Below, one piece after another: positions 16,570-22,419 of a stretch of DNA of 22,419 nt; positions within the stretch are counted from its first letter, which is position 1; each line of letters opens with the position of its first letter. The notes beneath the pieces are model-generated. The model made no database searches. It saw nothing but the letters and a program-made list of their open reading frames with translations, and had not been told where the DNA came from. The position numbers and the translations under genes are program-made. Origin of the DNA: an uncultured Candidatus Melainabacteria bacterium (GTDB taxonomy: Bacteria > Cyanobacteriota > Vampirovibrionia > Gastranaerophilales > Gastranaerophilaceae); the NCBI GenBank assembly GCA_946186335.1, contig CAMHMW010000013.1, forward strand, positions 1 to 22,419, in the 5' to 3' direction.

Positions 16570-17955
16570 ATGGCAACAGCAAGTACGAAAAGAAAAGTTG
16601 ATGAAACTCTGATTCCGCAAAATATTGAAGCAGAAGAAGCAGTTTTGGGTGCAATTCTGGTTAACCCCGAGACTCTGACGAAGGTTTCCGATAAATTAAA
16701 AGCAAAAGATTTTTATAAACCTGCACACAGATATATTTTTGAAGCGATGATGCAATTGTATAACAGCGGAGATAATATTGATATTGTAACGGTTTCTGAG
16801 GTTTTAAATTATGACGGAAAACTGGAATCTGTCGGAGGACGAGCATACATAAACGATTTGGCGGAAAATACGATTACGACTTCAAATATCGTGCATTATG
16901 CAAAAATTATTCAGGAAAAAGCGATAAAAAGAGCTTTGATAAATGCAGGTTCTGAAATAGTTACTCACGGTTACGATCTGGAACCGAGTGATGAATCATT
17001 AGAGCAGGCTGAAAGGTTGATATTTGAAATCGGTTCAAGCAAGGCTACAACTGATTTAAAACATGTAAAAGATATGGTTATCGGGGTCTGGAATACCATT
17101 GAATACCGTTATGAGCATCAGGATGAACTGTCAGGACTCAGCACAGGGTTTGATTCTCTGGATGCTCAGTTAAGCGGACTTCATAAATCTGATTTGATTA
17201 TTCTTGCCGCACGTCCTGCGATGGGAAAAACAGCATTGGCATTGAATATTGCACAGAATGTTGCAATAAACTCAAAAGTTCCGGTCTGTATATTTTCTCT
17301 TGAAATGTCATCTTCACAACTTGTCCAGCGTATGTTGTGTTCTCATGCCGAGGTTGATGCCCAAAGGCTTAAAACAGGGAGAATGCTTCCGAAAGACTGG
17401 GATAATCTTACAAGTGCGATGACGGAATTTAGTCAGGCTCCGATATACATTGATGATACAAGCGGATGTACCCTGACAGACATCAGAACAAAATGCCGCA
17501 GATTAAAAACACAACAAAAGGATTTGGGCTTAATTGTTATAGACTATCTTCAACTTATGGAAGGCAGCGGACGGGATGATCGTTTGCAGCAGATTTCCGC
17601 AATATCAAGAGGTCTGAAAATATTAGCAAAAGAACTGGATGTTCCGATTATATGTTTGTCGCAATTATCACGTGCGGTTGAAGGCAGAAATGATAAACGC
17701 CCGATGCTTTCTGATTTGAGAGAATCCGGTTCAATAGAACAGGACGCTGATATTGTAATGTTCATATATCGTGAGGAATACTATAACAAAGGTGAATCAG
17801 AGGACGAAGAAAAGATTAGAGCAAAATCAAAAGGTTTGTCGGAAATTATTATCGCAAAACACAGAAACGGACCTGTCGGTACTTGTAAACTCTTATTTCA
17901 GGGTAATATCACCAAGTTTAAAAATTACGTTGAAGAATCAATCGATGCGTTTTAG
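16570..17955 (+). CDS. dnaB: Replicative DNA helicase DnaB
   Basis: 461 residues, normal length, no intein. Hexameric 5'-3' helicase that unwinds DNA at the replication fork and recruits primase. The N-terminal domain opens with PQNIEAEEAVLGAILVNPE. The RecA-like motor follows: STGFDSLDAQLSGL; Walker A ARPAMGKTALALN with K220/T221; FSLEMSSSQLVQRM; Walker B LIVIDYLQLM with D325; the DnaB motif CLSQLSRAVEGRNDKRPMLSDLRESGSIEQDADIV region; and the arginine-finger region near IIAKHRNGPVGT. The ATG is six bases after AAGGA. It stands alone, with no rplI, ssb or rpsR next to it as in many other bacteria. REP-like repeats follow its stop. Confidence 0.97.
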   Translation: MATASTKRKVDETLIPQNIEAEEAVLGAILVNPETLTKVSDKLKAKDFYKPAHRYIFEAMMQLYNSGDNIDIVTVSEVLNYDGKLESVGGRAYINDLAENTITTSNIVHYAKIIQEKAIKRALINAGSEIVTHGYDLEPSDESLEQAERLIFEIGSSKATTDLKHVKDMVIGVWNTIEYRYEHQDELSGLSTGFDSLDAQLSGLHKSDLIILAARPAMGKTALALNIAQNVAINSKVPVCIFSLEMSSSQLVQRMLCSHAEVDAQRLKTGRMLPKDWDNLTSAMTEFSQAPIYIDDTSGCTLTDIRTKCRRLKTQQKDLGLIVIDYLQLMEGSGRDDRLQQISAISRGLKILAKELDVPIICLSQLSRAVEGRNDKRPMLSDLRESGSIEQDADIVMFIYREEYYNKGESEDEEKIRAKSKGLSEIIIAKHRNGPVGTCKLLFQGNITKFKNYVEESIDAF

Positions 17956-17960
17956 TTTAT

Positions 17961-18026
17961 AGTGAGCAGGGGGCAAAGTGTCAGCGTGTTCACCATTAAA
18001 TTGTAGGTTGGGCATACTTGCCCAAC
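17961..18026 (+). repeat. Composite REP-like repeat, copy 1 (partly decayed)
   Basis: The first part (17961-17994) is a degenerate version of the palindrome at 18431-18461. The second part is intact: GTAG head (18003-18006), GTTGGGCA, loop TACT, TGCCCAAC (18007-18026). The whole unit is repeated directly at 18426-18493, and the two copies flank the small gene at 18125-18415. It lies just after the dnaB stop and could act as a 3'-end stabilising hairpin. The stretch 18027-18124 holds only leader sequence of the next gene. Confidence 0.75.
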
Positions 18027-18089
18027 ATACCACTTTATTAAAGTTTTTTCAAATTTTGCCGATACAGATAATGTTGACTTGGGTAGAAA

Positions 18090-18108
18090 TGTCATTAAAA
18101 CAATGACA
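18090..18108 (+). promoter_or_regulatory. Perfect 7-bp inverted repeat before the 96-aa gene
   Basis: TGTCATT, spacer AAAAC, AATGACA: a symmetrical site 16 bases upstream of the ATG, directly before the AAGAAAGG ribosome-binding site. It could be a dimeric repressor operator or a transcript hairpin that gates translation. No adjacent regulator gene is seen. Confidence 0.35.
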
Positions 18109-18124
18109 GCAAGAAAGGTAATTT

Positions 18125-18415
18125 ATGTCTGTAAACAGTATCGGATATTTCGGTATATTTGGCGGCGGCTATTTGAGCGAAGAAACAAAGCGCAAACTGA
18201 GGGCTTTGGGAATTGACCCCGTTAATGTAACCTCCGAAAGTCAGGCTCAAATTTTAATCAGGGATGCACTAAAAAAACAGAAATTAAATGAAGTTCAGAC
18301 ATTTGAACAAAAAATGGTGTCAGAATCGGAATCTGAATTAAAAAATTGTGAGGATACCGTTTTCCGGATGATGAATATGACCGCCAACGTCAACAGATAT
18401 ATTTTGGGATTGTGA
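18125..18415 (+). CDS. Small protein of unknown function (96 aa)
   Basis: The ATG follows AAGAAAGGTAATTT, a good ribosome-binding site. The product begins MSVNSIGYFGIFGGGYLSEE, a glycine/aromatic-rich head. It continues with a helical, charged body (ETKRKLRALGIDPVNVTSESQAQILIRDALKKQK) and ends in a second helix with NMTANVNRYILGL. The text TKRKLRALGIDP...TSESQAQILI resembles a small helical recognition or scaffold domain, but I recognise no family. No membrane segment or signal peptide. Flanked on both sides by copies of a composite REP-like repeat, so it is an isolated single-gene unit between dnaB and tRNA-Thr. Confidence 0.65.
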   Translation: MSVNSIGYFGIFGGGYLSEETKRKLRALGIDPVNVTSESQAQILIRDALKKQKLNEVQTFEQKMVSESESELKNCEDTVFRMMNMTANVNRYILGL

Positions 18416-18425
18416 TAGTTTGCAG

Positions 18426-18493
18426 AGTAAGTAGGGTGGGCAAAGCGTTAGTGTGCCCACCTAAAATTTGCAGGTTGGGCATACTTGCCCAAC
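18426..18493 (+). repeat. Composite REP-like repeat, copy 2
   Basis: Two head-to-tail palindromes. The first is GTAG plus GGTGGGCA, 11-base loop, TGCCCACC (18431-18461). The second is GCAG plus GTTGGGCA, loop TACT, TGCCCAAC (18470-18493). It is a direct repeat of 17961-18026, here with both palindromes intact. The shared four-base heads, same orientation and exact arm pairing are typical of REP-like families. Confidence 0.8.
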
Positions 18494-18516
18494 ACATCAC
18501 CCGAAAATTGAAACAT

Positions 18517-18539
18517 GTAAGTTGGGCTTTCAGCCCAAC
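18517..18539 (+). repeat. GTAA-headed short palindrome (REP-like)
   Basis: GTAA followed by GTTGGGCT, loop TTC, AGCCCAAC: perfect arms. It is the second copy of the subtype at 10230-10252 and the third palindrome in a row after copy 2 of the composite repeat. Confidence 0.75.
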
Positions 18540-18559
18540 ATAACCCCCCCGACCATAAT

Positions 18560-18588
18560 TTTACAAACAAACAACTTTGTGCTAATAT
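18560..18588 (+). promoter_or_regulatory. tRNA-Thr promoter
   Basis: TTTACA (18560-18565), 17-base spacer, TAATAT (18583-18588) preceded by TGC, giving an extended -10. The expected start is about 12 bases before the mature tRNA. Confidence 0.6.
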
Positions 18589-18606
18589 AACAACCATAAG
18601 GGATAA

Positions 18607-18679
18607 GCCGATATGGCTCAGGTGGTAGAGCAATTGATTCGTAATCAATAGGTCGGGGGTTCGAGTCCCCCTATCGGCT
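18607..18679 (+). tRNA. tRNA-Thr (anticodon CGT)
   Basis: 73 nt with a full cloverleaf: acceptor GCCGATA/TATCGGC, D arm GCTC/GAGC, anticodon stem ATTGA/TCAAT with loop TTCGTAA (anticodon CGT), T arm GGGGG/CCCCC with loop TTCGAGT, discriminator T. CCA is not encoded. It reads ACG codons. The final 16 bases plus nine bases of flank are duplicated downstream, as at the attachment site of an integrated element. The tRNA itself is intact. Confidence 0.97.
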
Positions 18680-18688
18680 TATTTTCAA
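18664..18688 (+). repeat. 25-bp direct repeat, left copy (tRNA-Thr 3' end)
   Basis: Starts in the T loop (AGTCCCCCTATCGGCT...) and runs through the acceptor stem and discriminator to nine bases past the tRNA. It is identical over 25 bases to 18850-18874; the flanking bases differ on both sides. Confidence 0.9.
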
Positions 18689-18849
18689 AAGTAAACAGTT
18701 CTCGTAAAAAATAGGGGCGAGAACCCCGCAAGGCGAACGCCTTGTTCGGTTCGAGCGGCGAACGAGCAGAGGGCGAAGCCATTTTGCCAAAGGCTGAAAG
18801 CCTTGTAAGGCAAAATGCAAAGACCCGTTTAATGCGAGAGAGCCAAGAC
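18689..18849 (+). mobile_element. Putative 161-bp mini-insert at the tRNA-Thr 3' end, hairpin-rich
   Basis: Lies between the two 25-bp copies of the tRNA-Thr 3' end. It is visibly richer in G+C than its surroundings and packed with hairpins: GGGG/CCCC (18714-18727), CAAGGC/GCCTTG (18729-18744), GTTCG/CGAAC (18744-18763), and a nested pair with ATTTTGCC/GGCAAAAT outside (18781-18816) and AAGGCT/AGCCTT inside. No coding frame is evident. Possibilities are a non-autonomous integrative element or remnant using the tRNA as attachment site, a structured RNA, or a dispersed palindromic repeat whose insertion copied the tRNA end. Confidence 0.45.
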
Positions 18850-18874
18850 AGTCCCCCTATCGGCTTATTTTCAA
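18850..18874 (+). repeat. 25-bp direct repeat, right copy (displaced tRNA-Thr 3' end)
   Basis: Identical to 18664-18688. Its first 16 bases are a detached tRNA-Thr T-loop/acceptor 3' strand with no matching 5' half. It ends four bases before the start codon of the LicD-type gene. Confidence 0.9.
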
Positions 18875-18878
18875 TGGT

Positions 18879-19817
18879 ATGTTAAAAGGTTTTTTGTCAA
18901 ATATTTTTTCTATAACTGATGCGGATTACAGCCACAAATTGATAAAGATTTTGGGGATAAAAATTCGTGTTTTAAAGTCTGCAAACAAAAAACAGGTTAC
19001 CGTTGATTATACAAAATATTCCGATATTACCAAATTGCCGCCTGCGGAGGGTTTTTTGAGAGATTATCAACTGGCGCTTCTTTCGATATTAAAAGAGGTC
19101 GACAGGGTTTGCCGTGAAAACGGTATTGAATATATGTTAAGCGGCGGAACACTATTGGGTGCACTTCGTCATAAGGGGTTTATCCCGTGGGATGACGATA
19201 TTGATACCGATATGATGAGGGAAGATTTTGAGAAATTCCTGGCGATATTTGATGAAAAGACAAATAACCCCGATTTGTATTGTGAGATATGGCGTGATAA
19301 AAACGCTTCTGCGACCAGCATTATAAAAGTTCGGCACAGAAAGATTGCACAGGCGTTTGTGGATGTTTTTCCGCTTGATTTTTATCCCGAAAGAGTTACG
19401 GGAAAAGACAAGATTAAACTAAATAAGAAGATAAAATTTATACGCAAGTTACTGAGCATAAATCCGTTCAGAATAAATGATACGGACAAACTACTGAAAT
19501 TTATCCGCAAAATTACGGTTGAGATAATTGACAAAAACAGACCAGTTGATAAGAGTGTTTCCCCGTCAATTCACTGGGGACTGGAATTTCCTCACAGATG
19601 GAGTAACTGGATATATGATTATGAGCAGATATTCCCGTTAAAGACTGTTACTTTTGAAGGTTACGAATTTGGCTGCCCGAATGATGCTGATTCTGTTGTA
19701 CGAAATATTTACGGTGATTACATGACCTTCCCGAAAAGTATTTGTCCGCACCATTCGAATAAAGAAATGTTCAGCGAGGAAGAACTGGCGGAACTGGAGA
19801 AATTAAAAAACGCCTGA
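18879..19817 (+). CDS. LicD-family phosphotransferase
   Basis: 312 residues. The diagnostic block is EYMLSGGTLLGALRHKGFIP followed by WDDDIDTDM (about 84-112), the nucleotidyltransferase-fold active site of LicD/fukutin-related proteins with acidic D105, D106, D107 and D109. Family members transfer phosphocholine or other phospho-groups to surface glycans such as lipopolysaccharide or teichoic acid. Residues 8-31 (IFSITDADYSHKLIKILGIK) are a leader also seen in the glycosyltransferase at 20068. No soluble signal or membrane helix; likely cytoplasmic face. No ribosome-binding site is visible: the ATG lies four bases past a displaced tRNA 3' end, and no earlier start codon exists in the open frame. 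The original leader may have been replaced, and transcription may come through from tRNA-Thr. Confidence 0.88.
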   Translation: MLKGFLSNIFSITDADYSHKLIKILGIKIRVLKSANKKQVTVDYTKYSDITKLPPAEGFLRDYQLALLSILKEVDRVCRENGIEYMLSGGTLLGALRHKGFIPWDDDIDTDMMREDFEKFLAIFDEKTNNPDLYCEIWRDKNASATSIIKVRHRKIAQAFVDVFPLDFYPERVTGKDKIKLNKKIKFIRKLLSINPFRINDTDKLLKFIRKITVEIIDKNRPVDKSVSPSIHWGLEFPHRWSNWIYDYEQIFPLKTVTFEGYEFGCPNDADSVVRNIYGDYMTFPKSICPHHSNKEMFSEEELAELEKLKNA

Positions 19818-19828
19818 ATAAGTAATGA

Positions 19829-19857
19829 TTGACAACGGGAAATGTTCTTGTTAGGAT
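19829..19857 (+). promoter_or_regulatory. tRNA-Lys promoter
   Basis: A perfect TTGACA (19829-19834), 17-base spacer and TAGGAT (19852-19857), about 40 bases before tRNA-Lys. It lies 11 bases after the LicD-type stop codon. Confidence 0.7.
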
Positions 19858-19897
19858 AGAAAAGCACGAAGTATAACCGAAATATAAATGGACTTGT

Positions 19898-19970
19898 GCG
19901 CTTGTAGCTCAGCAGGTAGAGCACTCCCCTTTTAAGGGATAGGTCGCGCGTTCGAATCGCGCCAAGCGCA
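19898..19970 (+). tRNA. tRNA-Lys (anticodon TTT)
   Basis: 73 nt: acceptor GCGCTTG/CAAGCGC, D arm GCTC/GAGC, anticodon stem CTCCC/GGGAT with a C/T mismatch at its top pair, loop CTTTTAA (anticodon TTT), T arm GCGCG/CGCGC with loop TTCGAAT, discriminator A. CCA is not encoded. It is followed immediately by its terminator, so it is a single-tRNA transcription unit between two glycan genes. Confidence 0.96.
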
Positions 19971-20012
19971 TAAAACAAGAGATAGGATAAGCCTGTCTCT
20001 TGTTTTATTTTT
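19971..20012 (+). terminator. Intrinsic terminator of tRNA-Lys
   Basis: A 16-bp stem (TAAAACAAGAGATAGG pairing with the segment ending TCTCTTGTTTTA, one T/G wobble), loop ATAAG, then TTTTT. It starts directly after the tRNA discriminator base. Confidence 0.92.
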
Positions 20013-20041
20013 GAGATAAGAATGTTGTTTTATTGTATAAT
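20011..20041 (+). promoter_or_regulatory. Promoter of the GT-B glycosyltransferase
   Basis: A perfect TATAAT at 20036-20041, with TTGAGA at 20011-20016 as -35 (19-base spacer, a little long). The expected start near 20048 falls on the first in-frame ATG (20047) and supports translation from the second, at 20068, which has its own ribosome-binding site. Confidence 0.55.
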
Positions 20042-20067
20042 GTATCATGGATAATGAGGGTAATTTT

Positions 20068-21426
20068 ATGGCTGGAATTAAGGATAAATCAGATGATTAT
20101 GAACTGAATTTTTGCGAAAAAATTTTTTCGGTAAAAAATCAAAAATGTGCAAAATATAAAATCAAAAAGAAAATAACAATTATGGGAATATCTTTTTTGG
20201 TGTCGTTTAACAAAGCAAAATTTCTTTCCAAATTGTTAACGGTGCATATACTTAACAGAGAAACCAGAAAACTAAAACGTAAAGAAATATATGAAGATTT
20301 AAAATACAGAACAGGAAAACGCAAAAAAGAAATTGAATTTATTGAGGCTCAGGTTAAAAAATTCGATTATGTATATGCTATTGTCGGTTTAGCATGGAAT
20401 AGCCCTCTGCACCAAAGACCTCATCAAAGAGCAAAATGTTTTGCAAAAGAAAACGGCATTTTCTTATATGCAGAAAGAAATAAAGAAAAAACATCCTTGA
20501 AAACGGATGGTAATATAATATTTTTTAATAAAGAATATTTCTTTCATTTTTCACCAAAAATTTCTGAAAAAATTTATTTAATAGTTCCGAATGTTGAGAA
20601 ATTTTTTAGTCTTGAAAACTGCAAAAGGTTAAGAAACCGCGGTATCAATTTGATTTATGATTACATTGATGATTTTAGTGAATTGATTACTTCCGATAAT
20701 AAATTACAGATAGAGATGTTTGAAAATCTGAATCAGATTGATTTCTGCCTGTTTTGCGCAACTGCAAAAAGCCTTTATAATCAATTAGTAACCCGTTTTG
20801 GCAAAGATATGGTAATATTAAACCCTAACGGGGTAAATGTTAATGATTTCAGAACAGGGGTTCAGGAAATAACGGATTCGGACTTTAATATTGTAATAGA
20901 ACACAGTAAAGATAAGCCGATAGTCGGATATTACGGTGCTCTTGCCGAGTGGCTTGACTGGGAAATGATAAACGAAATACACAAGAAAAGACCTCAGTAT
21001 AATTTTGTTTATATCGGGAAACGTTATGATAGTTCTTCCGATAAGTTAATACCGGCGGATAATGTTTTTCTTTTTAAACAAAAGCCATATTCCGAATTAT
21101 ACAAATATGTAAACTTCTTTGATTGCTGTATTATCCCGTTTAAAGACGGAGATATTGCAAAAGCTACAAATCCGATAAAACTTTATGAATATATGTCAAT
21201 GAAAAAGACTGTTGTCTGTACAAAAGACCTTTTGGAGTGTTACGGATATGATGGTGTGTTAATCGCTGACGGAAGTGATGATTTTGTGCAGAAATTAGAT
21301 GAGGCTATTGTTCTTGGCAGAGATGAAAATATCAAAAACAAATTATATTCAGCCGCACTTGATAATACGTGGACTAAACGGGTTTTGGATTTGGACAAAA
21401 AAATCCGTGAAATACGCAAAGGTTAA
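20068..21426 (+). CDS. GT-B fold glycosyltransferase (GT4/TuaH-like)
   Basis: 452 residues from the ATG at 20068, preceded by GAGGG at eight bases. An ATG seven codons earlier (20047) is less likely because the TATAAT box places the transcript start there. Features: leader EKIFSVKNQK...KKKITIMGISF (17-43), like that of the LicD-type protein; a basic helical stretch; the N-terminal Rossmann domain with NSPLHQRPHQRA (111-122) and LIYDYIDDF (195-203); the hinge NPNGVN (252-257); the C-terminal nucleotide-sugar domain with VGYYGALAEWLDW (286-298); and KATNPIKLYEYMSMKK (365-380), equivalent to the EX7E region. The family transfers a sugar to a surface polysaccharide; sugar unknown. Context with LicD supports a glycan-decoration cluster. 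Confidence 0.85.
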   Translation: MAGIKDKSDDYELNFCEKIFSVKNQKCAKYKIKKKITIMGISFLVSFNKAKFLSKLLTVHILNRETRKLKRKEIYEDLKYRTGKRKKEIEFIEAQVKKFDYVYAIVGLAWNSPLHQRPHQRAKCFAKENGIFLYAERNKEKTSLKTDGNIIFFNKEYFFHFSPKISEKIYLIVPNVEKFFSLENCKRLRNRGINLIYDYIDDFSELITSDNKLQIEMFENLNQIDFCLFCATAKSLYNQLVTRFGKDMVILNPNGVNVNDFRTGVQEITDSDFNIVIEHSKDKPIVGYYGALAEWLDWEMINEIHKKRPQYNFVYIGKRYDSSSDKLIPADNVFLFKQKPYSELYKYVNFFDCCIIPFKDGDIAKATNPIKLYEYMSMKKTVVCTKDLLECYGYDGVLIADGSDDFVQKLDEAIVLGRDENIKNKLYSAALDNTWTKRVLDLDKKIREIRKG

Positions 21427-21474
21427 GTCGCAATTTTATTTGCAAAAATTGTTTTTACATGGTTAGTTTATTAT

Positions 21475-22335
21475 ATGTACATCACTCCTGTTACATGTTC
21501 AAATATTTATAATCCGCAAAACCGTAAAATACAAAAAGCGAATTTTACGGCGCACCCTGATTTTTACAAGTTCAACAGTACTCAGTCCTGCTTTTTTAGA
21601 CGAGGAGTTGTTTCTCTTGTTAATGAACGCGGTTACGCAAAACTTGAAAATTTGTTTTTTCAAATCTTTTCAAAACCGGATGATACCCCGAAAGAAATGC
21701 TGATTGTCGGGCTTGCCCATTCTCAGGAGCCGTTTTCTTATCTGGCGTCAATTAAGGGTATTTTAGGGAATCACTCTTTAAATAAAAATGTCGATTTATA
21801 TACGGTAGAATTAGATTCTGCACCCGAGTTAAGTGCTTTAAAATACGATTCTTTCTGTGATTTGCGGGATTATGAGCATTTTCCAAAATACGCAGGTAAA
21901 AGTTTTGTAAAAGATACATATTCAAACCGGCTCGGACAAAAAAGTTGTCCGGAAATTCTTGATTTAATCTCGGCATATATTTATAAACAGACCTATCAGC
22001 CGCCTAAACCGCGTTACAGAGTTAATGATGAGATTTTTAATTTTTTGTGGAATACTTATACAAACCCGCAAAAATCAAAATGGGAAACTCCTGTTCAGGA
22101 GGCAATTCTTGAATATCCCGACAATAAGTTTAAGATTATCTCCGCAAATAACGTTTTGCAATATATCATGGATGATAAACTGTATGAACGGACTCTTGTT
22201 AATATGAAGCGAATCCTGAAAACTGACGGATATATTATTACTGACCCTTATGATTTTTTGTTTAATCCTTATCCTGATTTTATGAAGAATATGGAAAAAG
22301 TTTCAGCAGGGGTTTTCAGAAAACTCGGAGAATAA
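21475..22335 (+). CDS. CheR-like SAM-dependent methyltransferase homologue with N-terminal tag (second paralogue)
   Basis: 286 residues, paralogous to 453-1238 along the whole length. N-terminal tag ends ANFTAHPDF (22-30). Then SCFFRRG (38-44), like the FFR motif of CheR; GLAHSQEPFSYLA (79-91), like GEEPYS; LYTVELDS (108-115); RYRVNDEIFNFL (180-191); ISANNVLQYI (222-231), like RNVLIYF; and MKRILKTDGYIITDP (244-258). This copy has about 25 extra residues before the YRV motif (SCPEILDLISAYIYKQ region). It keeps the SAM-binding Glu and the NV strand, so catalysis is plausible; substrate unknown. No ribosome-binding site is visible in the 48-base gap after the glycosyltransferase. A strong terminator follows. 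Confidence 0.7.
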   Translation: MYITPVTCSNIYNPQNRKIQKANFTAHPDFYKFNSTQSCFFRRGVVSLVNERGYAKLENLFFQIFSKPDDTPKEMLIVGLAHSQEPFSYLASIKGILGNHSLNKNVDLYTVELDSAPELSALKYDSFCDLRDYEHFPKYAGKSFVKDTYSNRLGQKSCPEILDLISAYIYKQTYQPPKPRYRVNDEIFNFLWNTYTNPQKSKWETPVQEAILEYPDNKFKIISANNVLQYIMDDKLYERTLVNMKRILKTDGYIITDPYDFLFNPYPDFMKNMEKVSAGVFRKLGE

Positions 22336-22337
22336 TT

Positions 22338-22373
22338 CAGGGTGCGGCGATGCCGCACCCTGTCTTAATTTTT
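22338..22373 (+). terminator. Intrinsic terminator after the second CheR-like gene
   Basis: A perfect 11-bp GC-rich stem (CAGGGTGCGGC, loop GAT, GCCGCACCCTG), then TCTTAATTTTT. It lies two bases after the stop codon. Confidence 0.85.
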
Positions 22374-22419
22374 AGCTTAAACTTTTAAGAATTTTTCTTC
22401 CAGTCATTGTCCCTTTTGT

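Noticed and set aside
16366..16620. 84-codon minus-strand frame spanning the dnaB start
   Set aside because: It covers the dnaB promoter and first codons, and its product is a run of Phe/Asn/Ile with no motif.
17961..18539. CRISPR-like array
   Set aside because: The repeats are palindromic, of two subtypes, unevenly spaced and lack unique spacers of constant length; no cas genes are present.
22372..22419. Possible C-terminus of a minus-strand gene entering from the right edge (TKGTMTGRKILKSLS, then stop)
   Set aside because: Only 15 codons are visible; another frame is also open over the last bases, so it cannot be supported as a gene.

Overview
The window looks like chromosomal DNA of an AT-rich, double-membraned bacterium, most likely a gut member of the non-photosynthetic Cyanobacteriota (Vampirovibrionia/Melainabacteria, order Gastranaerophilales). 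Three things point there, and this is inference: a tripartite RND pump with a TolC-type outer membrane channel requires two membranes; the isoleucyl-tRNA synthetase has a cyanobacterial-style N-terminus (NLPQT, MRANA, REPEIQKFW); and several uncharacterised proteins begin with a short N-terminal tag ending F-[TK]-[GAS] that I associate with this lineage.

Layout. 1-1740 (minus strand): the start of a family 2 glycosyltransferase that runs off the left edge, a possible 34-residue ORF, a CheR-like methyltransferase homologue and a small tagged protein of unknown function. 1889-8804 (plus strand): a compact four-gene run encoding RND adaptor, RND pump, TolC-like channel and the radical-SAM heme chaperone HemW. 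purB (8796-10088, minus) converges on it and overlaps it by 9 bp. 10089-10834 holds an inverted repeat, a short palindrome and an unknown gene, diverging from a tagged two-membrane-segment protein (10835-11653). Then come a dicarboxylate/glutamate-type symporter and ileS, separated by 4 nt, and a strong bidirectional terminator shared with a convergent small membrane protein (15916-16323). dnaB follows behind a good promoter.

17956-18878 is rich in repeats. It has short GTAG-headed palindromes resembling REP elements, a small unknown gene between two copies of a composite repeat, and tRNA-Thr(CGT). The 3' end of that tRNA is duplicated 186 bp downstream, bracketing a hairpin-rich, more GC-rich insert. 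The rest is a surface-polysaccharide segment (LicD-type phosphotransferase, tRNA-Lys(TTT), GT-B glycosyltransferase), then a second CheR-like methyltransferase paralogue and a terminator.

Housekeeping functions (purB, ileS, dnaB, hemW, two tRNAs) are mixed with envelope functions (efflux, glycan decoration) and lineage-specific unknowns. No CRISPR array, complete transposon, phage gene or complete known defence system was seen. The most unusual items are the shared N-terminal tag, the two CheR-like paralogues with no chemotaxis genes nearby, the tRNA-associated mini-insert and the altered HIGH motif of IleRS.
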